A stretch of 40,286 nt of DNA from Anaeromyces robustus (GCA_002104895.1 MCFG01000505.1:1-40286); one strand, 5' to 3'. Counted from the stretch's first letter, positions 16,077 through 30,214 are shown. The notes: a model not told the origin generated them from the sequence alone. A program made the numbers and translations.

Positions 16077-17230
16077 TTGTAATTTTAATATTAAAATTTA
16101 AAAAAAATATTTTAATTTATTTATTATTTAAATATATTTATTTTCAAAATGATGTTAAATATTAAAATAAAAAAAAAAAAACAAATAAAAAAAAAAAGTT
16201 ATATACAAGCTTTTCTTAATTTTTTTTTTTTTTTTTTTATAATTTTAAAAAAATAATAAATTAGAAATGTAAAAGTTCAAATGAAATTTCAATTATTCTA
16301 ATTATTTATTAAATATTTTATCTTTTTAATATTAATATAAAAATATATATTGTGTTGTATAAATAAATACATATTAAAATTCGATATCTAATAATTTTTT
16401 TATCACTAATTAATTAATTAATTATTTAATTAATTTATTAATATTATAAAATTTTTTTGTTATAAATTTATAGTGAACTAAAAAAAATATAAAAAGGGAA
16501 AAAAGTAGGTTTTTTTTTTATAAAAAATTAACTTGTATAACTTAATAATTAAAAAAAAAAAAAAAAAAAAAATCAGTATTTTCTTAATGCTTAAAAATCA
16601 ATTAATATTACATGACTAAAAATCTTATTTTATAAGTTTATATAAAAATTATTAAATTTTTTAAAGTAAAAAACTTATTTCTTAAAGTTTATTTATATTA
16701 TTATATATATTTTTATTATTATTATTATTATTACTATTTTATATTATATTTTTATTAAATAATAATATTTTATTTCTTAATATATTTAATTATAAAAGAT
16801 ATATATATATATCATTTTTAAAAATTTAATTTATAAAATACATATCTAAAATATATATTTTTTCCTATATATATATATTCTTTTGATTTTTTTTTTTTCA
16901 TGTTAGACAGATATATATATATATATATATACATAGATAGATAGATAGATAGATATAAAGTAATACAAAGTAAGATAAAGAAGCAAACTAATGATTATTA
17001 TTTATTAATATTATATAATTAATAATAAATAATATAACATAATAATTGTAATATATATATATATTTCATTTTTATTTTTTTATTCCTATTTTTTATAAAA
17101 TAAATAACAATTTTAAACTTGTAAATTATATTTCGGATTAGGTAAGAATTTTTGGACTTTCTATAGTATATAAAGATATTTTATAAAAATAGACAAGAAG
17201 AAGAAAAAAAAAAATAAACAATTAGTCAAT
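16077..17230. promoter_or_regulatory. Divergent intergenic region between thymidylate kinase and FHIP genes
   Basis: These 1154 bp separate two divergently transcribed start codons, so both promoters must lie here. They contain several poly-A and poly-T runs, AT microsatellites and a GATA tetranucleotide run (16934-16955). No defined transcription-factor site can be asserted from sequence alone. Confidence 0.5.
16934..16955. repeat. (GATA)n microsatellite
   Basis: About five TAGA/GATA units follow an (AT)n run, roughly 280 bp upstream of the FHIP start codon. Confidence 0.9.
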
Positions 17231-17466
17231 ATGTCGATGATAAATGATATTGAAGAAAAATTAAAGGAAATATCAAATCGTTTTAAAAAGAAGTCCCAGG
17301 TTGTTTTAACTCCACAACAGAAAAACCTTATCAAATTAAAAAAGGTTTATCCTTATTATATTATTCTTTTATTTTTATAATTTATATTTTAAATCAAATA
17401 TTATAAATAATAATACATTTAAAAATAGATACATACATAAATATATATATATTAATTATAATGAAA

Positions 17467-17500
<34 letters not shown>

Positions 17501-18915
17501 TTTTAATAAAATTATATCAATTATAAATATGTAATTTTATTAAATTATATTAGATTTGGAGTTATATTGATACACATCATGGACCACAATATAAAGATGT
17601 TTATATAACAAATACCCCTTTACCAAATTATGTTCAAACAATGTTAAGTTTATTAGAAATGGAAGAACGTCAAATTATGAGTAATCCTAATAGTCCAATG
17701 AATTCACCAAATATGAATTTTCAAGGAATTACTAATTCCAATCAAGCAGGAATATGTATGGAATTTATGTTAGGTAATAATATTTTTGTTTTATTTGCAG
17801 ATGCTGCTTTAGAAGATCAACCTTTTGGTCTTTTACAAGTGGTTATTGAATCTTTTTCTCATTTATGTGGTGAATTAAATGCAGCTTTTTTAACTCGTCA
17901 TTCTGTTCAACGTGCTTTAAATAAATTAATTTATGTTACAGCAACTACTCCAAAACTTAATGAACTTTATGAAGATTATTTAATAGGTAAATAAAAAAAA
18001 AAAAAAAACAACTTTTTTTTTATATAAATATTATCGAGAAAAGAATAATTATATATATATATTATAAATATAAAATATATATATGAAAAAAAGAAAAGTA
18101 ATTGATCGATAAATATATATATATTTTTTAATTATTAATATTATTTTTTTTTTATTTTTATTTTTTATTTTATTCTATATTATTATATTATATTTTTTTT
18201 AATAATTTTTTTTATAAAGAATTAATTTTCATTTTATGTCAAAAAATGCGTGAAATTCCAACACTTTTAAATTTCTTTATGTATCCAAAGAAAAATAAAG
18301 ATTTAAAAAATGCTGTTAATTTTATTCCAAAAAAGGAAATGCCTTCTTATTATTTCTCTTCTATTGCTCCAGAGTCTTCACTTTCCCCTCTTTCTAATAA
18401 TTCACCATATTATATAGCTAATACCGATCAAGATGATGATCCAACTAATGGTGCAGATTATGAATTTTTTATTTTTAATTATTTAATGAATTATTATTTT
18501 AAAGCTGGAAATCAAGGAGATTATGCTTTAACAGCTATTTCAATTTTATTAGAATTAGATGATGATTACCTTTATAAATATTTATTAGATAATGATTTCC
18601 CATTAGTTATAACTGCTTCTTTATGTGGTTCTTTTGCTGCTTTACCAAAAAATAAAGATTCAGGTTATTTAGAAGTTAATGTTGATGGTAAAATAAATTT
18701 ATATATATAAAATATAAAAAAAGATTAATAAATTAGATACAAATATAAATAAATATATAATAATTAAATAATTTATTTATAGTATAATTATTATTATTTT
18801 TTTTTTTTAAAAATGACATAAATTTATTAATAATTTTTTTTATGGTAATTTTTTTTTATCAATCAATTTTTCTATCTATATATATATATCTATTTATCTA
18901 TCATTTTTATTTATT

Positions 18916-18964
<49 letters not shown>

Positions 18965-21297
18965 TTATTTATTTATTATATAAATTTTTTTTTGATGTTA
19001 TATTATTAGACTATCCACAACAAAATAATGATATAAAATTTAATAATGTTAAAGAATTTGTAGAAATGCTTAAAATTAAAGTTGATAAAGAAAAGGAAAG
19101 ATTTTATTTAAAAAATAAAACTTTTAAAGGACATATTATTAATGATGAATTAAATATATTTTTAAGAATTTTCCAATTTATTCAAAAAATTACTACAGAT
19201 TGCAAAAATGAAAAAATGGTTAATTTATTTTTACATTATATACATATTATGTTTATTAAAAATATATTAAATAATCATTTATTTTCATCAAATGAAATTG
19301 AAGATGAAGATTATAATTGTGTTTCTTATTTAAAATTAATATTTAATAATTTACAAAGTCCAATACTTTCTCAATTATTTATAGAAAATCTTTTCCCTGA
19401 AAGTATAGGGGAAAATGATAATGGTAATGGTAATAATGATGATAAAAATGATGAAACTTTTTTAAAAAGTATTAATACTATTTATCAAAAATATATAAAA
19501 ATTATGATGGATAAAGATTATAAAAAATTAAAAGAACTTCAACAATTATCGGATGATCATGAAAATGATGAAAATCAAAATACAAATGATAATGATATAA
19601 GCAATAAAAAAAGTTATTATCTTTCCTCTATAAGTTTATATAGAATATTTGAAGATCCTGAAGCTTTAGCTAAAGAAATTGAAGAAAAAATTAATGATCC
19701 TAATTATAATATTGAAAAATTTAAAGATATTTTTGAAATTGATGAAAAAATTCATCTTCATTATGCTAAAGAATCATCTATTTCTAAATTTTCTACTTCT
19801 TCTATGAAAATAGCAGCTATATGTCAAAATACAACATCACCTTCCTTAGAAGAAAATAAAAATTTATATCAATATATTTTAACACGATTAAAAGGAGGTA
19901 GTCAAGGTTTAAAATATATTACATTACAATTACTTTCTACTCTTTTAACGAATCAAAATTCAATCAATACTCATAAATTATTCCCATGTCATTATTATTC
20001 TCAAGAAAAATTAAATCAATGTCAAAAAAATAATCATCATCATAATATTGTCAATATAACATCACCGGATGGTAGTGATATGAATGTTGAAAAATTGAAA
20101 AAAGAAAATGATACCATAAATAAAAGGAAAAAACTTGAAATGGAATATATTAAATTATTTTATTGTATTCATCCTTTCCAAAAATTATTCCAAATGAATA
20201 TGAATTATTTTTCTAATTATATTATTCAACATGATGAAAAAATTGAAAATAAAAATCTTTTACAATTAAATCGTTATTATAAATTATTTTCAAGTTTAGA
20301 ACTTCCTAATATAAATTCAAGATTATTTATTTATCCTTATATTTTAGATGCTTCTTCTTCTATTCAATATAATAAATCAATAGATAAAATATTTTCTTCC
20401 ATTTTATGTAATCCTTTATTCAATAAATTAACTATAAGTAATGAAGAAGATATTGATGTATCTCCATATATTAAAATACCCGAATCAATGGAAAATAATG
20501 ATTCTAATAATGATTCTAATAATGATTCTAATAATAATGATTCTAATAATAATAATAATAATAATGATAAGACTATTGATAAGAATAAAATTGATAATAA
20601 TAATATTGTAAGTATTTTATTTAAGTCATTAGATCAAGAAAAAATTAATGATATATTATCTATTATGAAAGGTTATCAAAGTAATCAATTACTTCAATGT
20701 CTTTTTGATATTATGGAAAATTGGTTAGATAATCCTTATGAAATTAATATTATATTAACAGATGTTTTCCATCAATTACTTACAACAGTAGATCATTTAT
20801 TCCTTGAACAATATCTAATTATGAATGATCAACTTTTTAATGTTAATGAAGAAGAAAATGGAAAAGACGAAGAAAAAGAAAAAGAAAAAAGAATTTCACT
20901 TTATACTATTCTTCAAGATCTTATTGAAAAAATTAATAAAAATTATAAAATTATTAAATCTTCTTCAAAAATTCATCAATTTTATCTTTCTATGTATGAT
21001 AAACTTAAAGAAGTTCAAGAAAGTATTAAATATAGAAATAAAAGTTCTTATATTACTTTAGAATCAGCTGTTGATGTTAGTAATATTTGTAATTATGGTA
21101 ATATTTTTGATGATTTATCTGAAGAAGATTCTAAAGAATTTAATAATCTTTTACAAGATTTAGATGAACAATCTCGTCAAGATTTACTTAATATGTTTAA
21201 ATTATCTACAATTAAAAATATTATGGTTTTAATGGAATTCTTAAAAGATATTATTGCTTCTATTCATATTCAATTAGAACAAATATCATTCTCTTAA
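17231..21297 (+). CDS. FHIP/RAI16 (FAM160) family protein, FTS-Hook-FHIP complex subunit
   Basis: Family members bridge Hook adaptors and dynein to early endosomes (FhipA in Aspergillus, FHIP1/2 in animals). Exons are 17231-17344, 17554-17986, 18220-18687 and 19010-21297 (3303 nt, 1100 aa); junction phases 0, 1, 1 fit. The opening MSMINDIEEKLKEI is a predicted helix. Exon 2 carries the family's N-terminal alpha-solenoid, including QPFGLLQVVIESFSHL and LTRHSVQRALNKLI. The exon 2/3 junction reads IELIFILCQKMREIPTLLNFF, close to the animal segment in which a Leu/Val-rich helix precedes DPSLVNFF. Around residue 913, NPYEINIILTDVFHQLL matches the animal NPYEVNLQVTSVLSRL block, followed by SLYTILQDLIEKI. 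Exon 4 is unusually long and has Asp/Asn-rich inserts (19410-19610 and 20490-20600). Family length is usually 750-1000 aa, so this one is inflated by inserts. Assignment is by remembered motifs, without a search. Confidence 0.85.
18916..18963. repeat. (CA)13-(TA)n compound microsatellite in FHIP intron 3
   Basis: Thirteen CA dinucleotides (18916-18941) run straight into about eleven TA units, within the intron 18688-19009 and about 45 bp before its acceptor. CA runs are rare in this window. Confidence 0.95.
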
Positions 21298-21606
21298 AAA
21301 AAAAAAATAAAAAAAATTTAAATAAAAAATTAATTAATATTATAAAAAAAAAAAAAAAAAGAAAGAAAAAGAAAAAGTAAAAAAAAAAAAAAAAAAAAAG
21401 AAAAAGAAAATAAAAAAATATATTCATTTTAAAATTTTTAAAATAAGATAAAACTTTTTTTAAAAAAAGAAAAAAAATATAAAACCTTTAAAAAAAAAAA
21501 AGTAATATTAAACAGTTAAAAGAATAAATAATAATATATATAAATAAAATAAATAATTAAAAAAAAAATAATTATATAATAAATAAATATATATATAAAT
21601 AAAACA

Positions 21607-21639
<33 letters not shown>

Positions 21640-22302
21640 TTTAAAGTACAAAGAAATAAATGAGATTTTATTATTATTTATAAATTTTATAAATGATTTT
21701 TAAATTAAAATACTATATATTCATTATGAAAGAGAAAAAAAGACCTTTATTATAATCTAAGTTTTTAAGTTTATAGTTATAGAAATGTTATAAATAGTTT
21801 TTTTTTTTTTTTATAATATTTATTAAATATGTTGTAAATTAATACAGTTTTTTTTTTTTTTTTTTTATTAAATTTTTATTATATTATATATGCTTAACAA
21901 AGAAAATAATATGAAATATTATTATTTTATCTTTTACTGAATATATATTATATTTTTTATTTTATATATTTATTTTTAATTTTTCTTTAATAAAAAAACT
22001 TAATTTATATTAATAAATAAATTTTATCGTTTAACGTATGTTATATTGGTTTATAATTATTATTACTATTATTATTATTATTTTTTATTAAATGAATATA
22101 TTTTTTTCTTTTTTCTTTTTTTTTTTTTATTCTTTTTTTATTTATTTTTACTTTTAAGAATTTATTTTTTACTTTTATTTTTTTAATTATATATTTTTTT
22201 TATTTTTTATTTTTTTTTTTTTTTTAATTTTTTTTTTTTTAAATTTTCTTTTATTTTATTTATATTTATTTATATTTAATTTAATTTAATTTATTTTTTT
22301 TT
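21298..22302. other. Convergent 3' intergenic region between FHIP and Derlin genes
   Basis: Two stop codons face each other across 1005 bp of A-runs (21340-21400, left) and T-runs (22110-22300, right), matching a purine-to-pyrimidine strand switch that reflects both 3' UTRs. No gene is seen. Confidence 0.6.
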
Positions 22303-24363
22303 TCAATTATCTTTCTTATCTTCACTATTAGTAGTAGTAGTAGCTTCGGTAGTATTATTAGTATTATTATTATCAGATGAACTCCAATTATAACCTCCTG
22401 GTTCAGAAGAAGGATTAAAATCTGGTACAAAAGTACGTTTCTTTAAACCTTCAGAACTTATATTTGGTTGACTAGCATTAGTTTCTGTTGTAGAAACAAA
22501 GGTATCACCTTTAGCTTCTTCTTCTGGTGGAGCAGATGGTGATATTGATGATGATGATGATTCATTATTATTAATATTATTATTATCAATATTATTATTA
22601 TTGATTTGTTCTCCTCCAAGAACAAAACCACCTTCATTATGTAAAGTAGTTGTAGATGGGGTATTTAAATCTTCTTGATCTGAATCTGAATCAATATTAT
22701 CAATATCATCATCTATAATATTAGCATCTTGAGCATCACGCATAAAGTATTCAAATATTTTTTTAACAAATTTTGGGGCACCAAGCATATGATAGGACAT
22801 TGGTAAATTAAAAAGTTTTGGATAAACATCTTCTAAGAAATAATAAATATGACCAATAATTAAACCAAGAATATCACCAGATGGCCAAATTTTATTTAAA
22901 AGAATAGTGAAACCTAAAAGTACCCATGGAAGATATGGGGCATTGAAATTAAGTATACCAAGGAAACTCATACGAACTTGTGGATTTCTTCTTGACCAAA
23001 TATAAACAAGCATGAAAGTTAATGGAGTGGATAAAAAGAGGAATTGAGATTTTGCAGTGAAAACTGGAATAACAATCTTTATATATATATTGTTATATAT
23101 TGTATATAAAAAAAGGAATTTTTTTATTTTTATTTTTTATTTTTTTAATTTTTTATTGCCATTATTATGAATAATAAATAGTATATTTCCATTATTGATT
23201 TTATATTTATATTTTATTATGATTTTATAAAAAAAAAAAAAAAAATTATATATTTAAACAAAACAATATATATATAATATAAAAATATTTATATAGAAAT
23301 CATATTTAGTATGATTTTTCAAATTAATAATAATAATAATAATATAAATATATAATTATTGTAGTAATAATATTTTTATAATAAAATAAAATAAAATAAA
23401 ATAAATTATTTTTATTAAAATTATATATATCTATTTATATCTTATGTAAATCAAACTTACAATGAAGGCAACTACACCAAGCATTAACATCCAGAAATAA
23501 TCAGCTGCTCTTCCTCTAAATGAACCTTCTTCTAACATTCTACTGTATCTTGAACTATTTTATTTTAATAAATGTTTGAATATATTGTTATTATCAACAT
23601 ATTATTTCCAACATTGTGTGTATTATTTGAATGATATTTATATCAAGTTGTTTATTCATAAAAGTTTAAACATGATACATATATATATTTTGATTATTCA
23701 TATTGATTTAGATTATAGAATTTTTTTATAATTTAATTAAATATACAAGAATAAAAATATAAATTGAAATAATAAATGTATTTATAAAATATAAATAAAT
23801 ATATATATATATAAAGAAAAAAAAAATAAAAAATAGATTTTTAATATAATTTTTAAAATAATTTAATATTATATATTTTTATATAATTATATATTTATTT
23901 ACATGAAAAACATATGAAAGATGAAATCAATTGAGAAATTTCCAAAGTATAAAAATGATGTTATAAGTCGCCAATACTATTATTTTTTTTTCATAAATAT
24001 ATTATTATTATTATTATTAATTTCTTTTTCTCAATTTTATATTAGTAAATTTATTCTATTATATAAAATTTATTTTATTTTTACCTCATGATTATGCAAT
24101 ATTAAATTCCAATTGAAATATAATTGAATTGGCTTTATTATATCTAAAGTCTAATTATATATTTAAATAATTAAATATTATATATATATATAAAATATAA
24201 TATTAATAAATGTTTAAAAAAAAATAAAAATATTATTATTTAATATATTATAAAACAATTTAATTATATTTACACATGCGAAGGAAGTCAATGCAACTAG
24301 AGTAAGATAGACTCTAGTAACAATTGGAATTTCCATATACCATTGTTCTAATGGAAAAGGCAT
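22303..24363 (-). CDS. Derlin family ER-membrane protein (Der1-like rhomboid pseudoprotease)
   Basis: Derlins form part of the ER retrotranslocation channel for misfolded proteins (ERAD) with Hrd1 and Cdc48/p97. Exons on the minus strand are 24363-24274, 24150-24085, 23976-23903, 23554-23461 and 23076-22303 (1098 nt, 365 aa), and every junction keeps frame. The N-terminus MPFPLEQWYMEIPIVTRVYL is the classic Derlin opening. The IQLYFNWNLI and YWRLITSFLYFGNF segments follow (the conserved WR of the L1 loop), then SRMLEEGSFRGRAADY, the WSRRNP motif (135-139), and a GxxxG-type helix GLIIGHIYYFLEDVYP (about 179-194). Hydrophobic segments fit six membrane passes, and no rhomboid Ser-His dyad is expected. 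The core ends near 225, as in human Derlins (240-250 aa). The further 140 residues are acidic, Asn/Ser/Thr-rich and low complexity, with GGYNW near the end that faintly recalls the p97-binding SHP box. Derlin-1/2 type is more likely than yeast Der1. Confidence 0.95.
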
Positions 24364-26285
24364 TTTTATTTTTCTTTATTCTATTCTTTATATGTTGTTA
24401 AAAGATTTTAAAAATATTTTATTAAATTAAATAAAATTATAATCAATTAGTTAATATAACAAAAAAAAAAAGAAAAATTATTCAAAGGTTTTTCGATAAA
24501 AATCAAATTTAATTGTAAATTTTTAATTATTACTTTCTTTATCAATATTTATTATCATTATTTTATTTATCTATTTATTTATTTACAGAATTATTTTTAA
24601 TAATTATTATATATTTTATTATAATGTAAATTTTAATAATTTCGATTTTATAAAAGATTTTGGATATATACTTTTTTATAAAATATGGGGAAGATAAATT
24701 TGTTATTTTTTGTTTAATATAATATATAGATGCTTTTTTATTTTTTATTTTTTTATTTACACTTTTCGTTTTATTTTATATTTTTTATCTTTTAATATTT
24801 AAATTGTCAATATAACTTAATTTTTTTTTTTGAAAAAAAAATTAAGTATTTCTTTCTATATAATAAATATTAAATTTATAAATGAAAGATGTTTTAAATA
24901 TTTAATTCTAAGGAATGAATTTTTTTAATTTTTATTTTAATATATATAGAATTTTGTTTTATGTCAATAAATAAAATTTTTGTTTAATTATTGATTTATT
25001 GTTTTTAGTAAATTTTCAATATCACCTACATATTTTATTAGTTGTTTTGTTATTATTGGTTCTTATTAAAAATAAATAATTTTTATATAATTTTTATATT
25101 ATTATTAGTAATGATTATTAAAATACTTTTTAACATATCACCTGATATTTTGACATAAATTAAAATTTACATAAAAATATGTTGTTTTTCAATATATTAT
25201 GAAAAAGGTGGATTAACCACTTAATGGATATTATATATATTGTAATTTTTTGAAAAATAGGTAAATTGTAATTATAAAGTTACAAGTAATTATTACTTTA
25301 CAATAAAGTATTGTTTATAATGAATAAATATTATTATAATTATGACATTATATATAGATTAATTATTATATTGATAAATACATTATTATTAATTTTCAAT
25401 ATAATTAATTACCATCGTTACAAGGAATATAAATAAATAAATAATGTATTAATGTTATTAATGTAATTTTCTTAATTTATAAATTATTTATGATATTAAT
25501 GTAATTTTATTGTTATAATAAAATATATCGAGTTCTCAAAAAAGAGATTTTGACTTTCTTTTCTTAATAATATATATATATATTTAATTAAATACAAATT
25601 TTTTTATTAAATACAAAATACATTTTGTATTTCATATTTGATATTTAATTTTATTTACATTATTATTATTATTATTTTTAATTTTTTTTTTTAAAGTATT
25701 TTTAAAATTTTAAATTTTTGTTAACATAATTAAGCCCTGTTCGTGCAAATTACTTAAATTTTTTCTTTCTTTTTCATTTTTTATATATTTATTAATAATT
25801 TTTTTTTCTCTTATTTTTTGAATTTTAATAATTAATTATTATTGTTAATATAGTTTTTTGTAATATTAATATTAATATTAATATTATAATTATTATATTT
25901 ATTGTTAACCTTTTTTTTTTTTTGCTTAACATATATAATTAAAAAAAGGAAGAAAAGGAAATTTTAAATAAAAATCAAAATTTTATAACTATTATTCATA
26001 ATTAAAGCTTTTTATTTATACAAATTAATAGGTAAAATATATATATATTTTAAATTTCAAATTTCAAATTTAATTATATAATGAAATTTATACATGATTA
26101 GTCCATTTTCATAATATTTGTATATAAATATTTTTAATTCAATTTATTATATATATTTTTTTAATAAAATCGTTAATATTACTAAATTAAAAATATTTTT
26201 AATTATGTGTTTTAGATATATTATATATATTTATTAATTTAATTATAATAAATTAGCAAGAAATTATCAATATTAATTTTTAAAC
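24364..26285. promoter_or_regulatory. Divergent intergenic region between Derlin and kinesin-14 genes
   Basis: 1.9 kb between divergent start codons, expected to contain both promoters. It is AT-rich with no coding signal. It includes a 15 bp-stem, 3 nt-loop hairpin at 24815-24847 and TTAATA repeats near 25865. A slightly GC-richer patch at about 25730-25760 has no recognisable identity. Confidence 0.5.
24815..24847. repeat. Hairpin, 15 bp stem, 3 nt loop
   Basis: ACTTAATTTTTTTTT pairs exactly with 24833-24847. It lies in the shared promoter region about 450 bp upstream of the Derlin start. Much of the stem is homopolymeric, so significance is limited. Confidence 0.7.
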
Positions 26286-27661
26286 ATGATTACGGAAGTA
26301 AAAGAAGTGAAGGTATATATATATATTTTTTTAAATTGTATATATTTATATATAAGTAATATTGTATAAATTGAAAATGATTGATGTGAAAGATTATTTT
26401 TTATATAAATATTAATTATTTTATTTTATATATATAATTTTCGAATTAACAACTTTATATATGATGGAATATTAAATTAATACAATATAATAATGAATAA
26501 CTTCAACAACAAAATAATACATATAATCATATAATAAATTATTTTTTTTTTAATTTATAATAGAAAAAATCTTCAATACCAATGCCAAAAGTGCATTCGA
26601 AAATTCCTTCACTTAGTAAGGAAAATATAAAAGTTAATAATAAATCACCCGCTAAATCACCAGAATTAAAAAAAACAAATAGTAATTCATTATCCGATAA
26701 TAGTGCTTCAAAAAAAAGAAAACTTTCTAAAATTATGTATACTAATACAAAAGCAGATACTAGTACTATTATAAGACCTTCAAAATTTGCAAGGAAATCC
26801 ATTTCCCAAACTTCTAAAATATATAATAAAAATAAATCTTCGCCTAATGTTAGTGCTAATTCTAGTATTTTAAGATCAAGTACAACTACAACTACAAATA
26901 CAACTACAAATACAACTACAAATACAACTGCAACAACTACTACAACATCCTCAAAGATAAAAACATCTTCAACATCCAATTCATTTTCTAGTCCAAAATC
27001 TTCAACTATATTAACAAAGTCTTCTTCTTCACCTTCTGTTACAAAAGCACCTTTGTCAAAAACATCAAAACCTGAAACTAAAGTAAAATCACTTTCAACA
27101 CATAAAACAATAGTTAAAAAGACAGTACCGACAAAAACATCGATAAAATCAAAAAGTCCAATATCATCAAATACTAATTCAACAGATTCAACAGGAAAGA
27201 AAAATGCTAAAATATCGAAATCGAAATATGGAATAACGTTATCAAAAAGACCAAGACGTTCTGGATGGGATACTAAAGTAAAAATTAAAAATTAAAAAAA
27301 AAAAAAAAGATAATAATTATATAAATTTTTTTTGAATATTAAATCTATAAATATTAATATTAATAATTTTTTTAATTTATATAATATTAATAATTTTATT
27401 ATTATTATAAATATATATTAATCATTAATCATCATATCAACAATTATGATAACCTAAAACAATAATAATATTACTTATAATAATCAATATATTAAATGAA
27501 ATGGAAATAAATAAATAAATAAATAAAAAATAAAGGGTCTTTTGGAAGATGCAAGAAAGGATATTACAGAATTAACGAATCATATTGATAAATCATGTCA
27601 ATTATTGGAACAAAAGGATAAAGAACTTAATGAAAAATCAGAACAAAGTAAAATAAATTAA

Positions 27662-27693
<32 letters not shown>

Positions 27694-28661
27694 GATGTTT
27701 TTAAATTTATAAGCTAATTTATATCATAAGGATGAAATCAACTAATCATTAATAATATGTTTTTAATTTTTTGATAATATATAAATAATAATAAAAATAA
27801 AAAAAATTTTTTTTTTTTTAAAAAATTAGTTAATCAATTACAGTTAGATAAAGAAAAAAGTATAAATGAAATTGAAGCAATAAAAGAAGAAAAAGAAGTA
27901 AGATATTTATATTAAATATTAAATATATATATTATAAAAAATATATTATAAAAATATTGATCATTTTTTATTATCATTATTCTTATAAATTCTAAATGAT
28001 TATTATCAAAAAAAAAAAAAAAAAAAAATTAAAAAATCAAAAAATCAATATTTATTTTAATATTACAGAAAGAAAAACAAAAGAATGATGAAATAATAAA
28101 AACAAAAGATGATGAAATTAATGAATTAAAAGAAAAAAATAGTAAATTAGAAGATACCTATGGTCAATTTGTAAAAGAACATGATAAATTAAAAGAAGAA
28201 CAAAAACAATTAACTGTAATTTTTTTTTATTTTTAATATTTTATAATTTATATACTTATATATATATTATATATATAAATCATATTATATAAAATTTTTA
28301 ATAATTAATATATAATTTAATATATATTTTTATTTATATTATTATTATTATTATTACCATTACTATTACTATAACTATTATTATTATTTTATTTTTATAT
28401 ATCTTTAAAAGAATGAACATACAAAATTAAAAGAAGAATTTGATGAATTAACAAAACAATATAAAACGACAAATAATGAATTAGAAAAAGCAAATGAAAC
28501 AATAAAAGATTTAAATGTAATGTTTTTATATTATTTTTATTATTATAATATTTAATATGACATTTATAATAATAATAATTAATTATTTTAATATTATTAT
28601 ATATATTTATATTTATTATTAAATTATTATTATTAAAATTATAATTATAATTATAATTATA

Positions 28662-28709
<48 letters not shown>

Positions 28710-30178
28710 TTCAAATATTAGAATAAAATTGAAGATAGAGATAAAAAAATATCAGATTTTGAAAAACAAGTTGCAAATTTCAAATTGGAATCTCAAGTTA
28801 ATAAAAAATATATTGAGGAATTAGAAAATACTAAAAATGAAAATGGTAAAAGAATAAAAGAATTAGAGATGGAACGTGAAAGACATTTAAAAAGAATAGC
28901 AACATTAGAAAATGACTATTTTGAAGCTAAAAAAAGTATACAATCTTTAGAAGAACAAAGAAGATTCTTACATAATGAAATTCAAGTAAATATAATAAAT
29001 AAAATTTTATTATTATTTAAAATTATATATAATTATATAATTATTTATTAATTAAATATTTAATTTTAAATATATAGGAATTAAAAGGTAATATTAGAGT
29101 ATTTTGTAGAGTAAGACCTGTTCTTCGTAAATATCTATTTTTGAATTTTATATATAAATATATATATATATTATTTTAATATTATTTTTAATTTATATAT
29201 TAAACTATTAATTTTGATTTATATTTATATATAAATAGAGAGTGAAAAAGAAAAATCAAATGGAGAAGATTTAACTCAACATATTGTTTATCCAAAAGAT
29301 AATGATAAAGGAATTACATTAGTTCAACAAACTGTAAGAATTATATTCACACATATATCCATATATATATATATATATTATATATATATTAAATATTTAA
29401 TAAATAATTATTTTATTTTCAGTTTTTCATATTTATTAATATATACAATTTTTTTATTTTTTAACATCAAATAAAAGGAATCTGCTATGGGATCAGCTTC
29501 TTCAAAATCATATCCATTTAATTTTGATAAAGTAAATAAATTAAATTAAATTAAATTGATATTTATTTATTTATAATATAAAAAAATTCTTTAGCATTAA
29601 TTATTTGATTTATATTTTAATTTAATATTTATATAAAATAAAATTATTTTGATTTATTCAAAATGTATTAATAAATTTTTATTTTTATTTTTTATTTTAT
29701 TTTATTTTATTTTATTTATTTATAGGTATTTGATGGTACTTCAACACAAGAAAAAATATTTAAAGAAATAGCACAATTAGTTCAATCAGCATTGGATGGT
29801 TATAATGTTTGTATATTTGCTTATGGTCAAACTGGAAGTGGTAAAACATATACGTAAGTATTAAATATATTTATATATTTATAATTTATATATATCATTA
29901 TTAATATATTTCTAATATATATATATTTATTCTGTATTATACATTATATTAAAAAAAAAAAAAGTATGGAAGGTGGTGAAGATAAAATAACAATGGGTAT
30001 GATTCCAAGAGCTGTTCAACAAATCTTTATTGCCTCCGAAGATTTTAAAAAGAAAGGATGGATATATGATATAGATTGTCAAGTAAATATATAAGTATAA
30101 ATTTTATCAAAAAAAAAAATAAAAAATAAAATTAAATATAAATAAATATTTCCATATATATATTAATTTATAATTTTA

Positions 30179-30214
<36 letters not shown>

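Noticed and set aside
20825-21061. Lys-rich frame on the plus strand within FHIP
   Set aside because: Out-of-frame shadow of the FHIP last exon, which has far better conservation.
25730-25760. Slightly GC-richer patch with GTTCGTGC, considered as a T-arm
   Set aside because: No cloverleaf partners upstream; too short to assign anything.
26539-26979. 146-codon minus-strand frame rich in Val and Phe
   Set aside because: Antisense of the Thr/Asn/Ser-rich kinesin tail exon.
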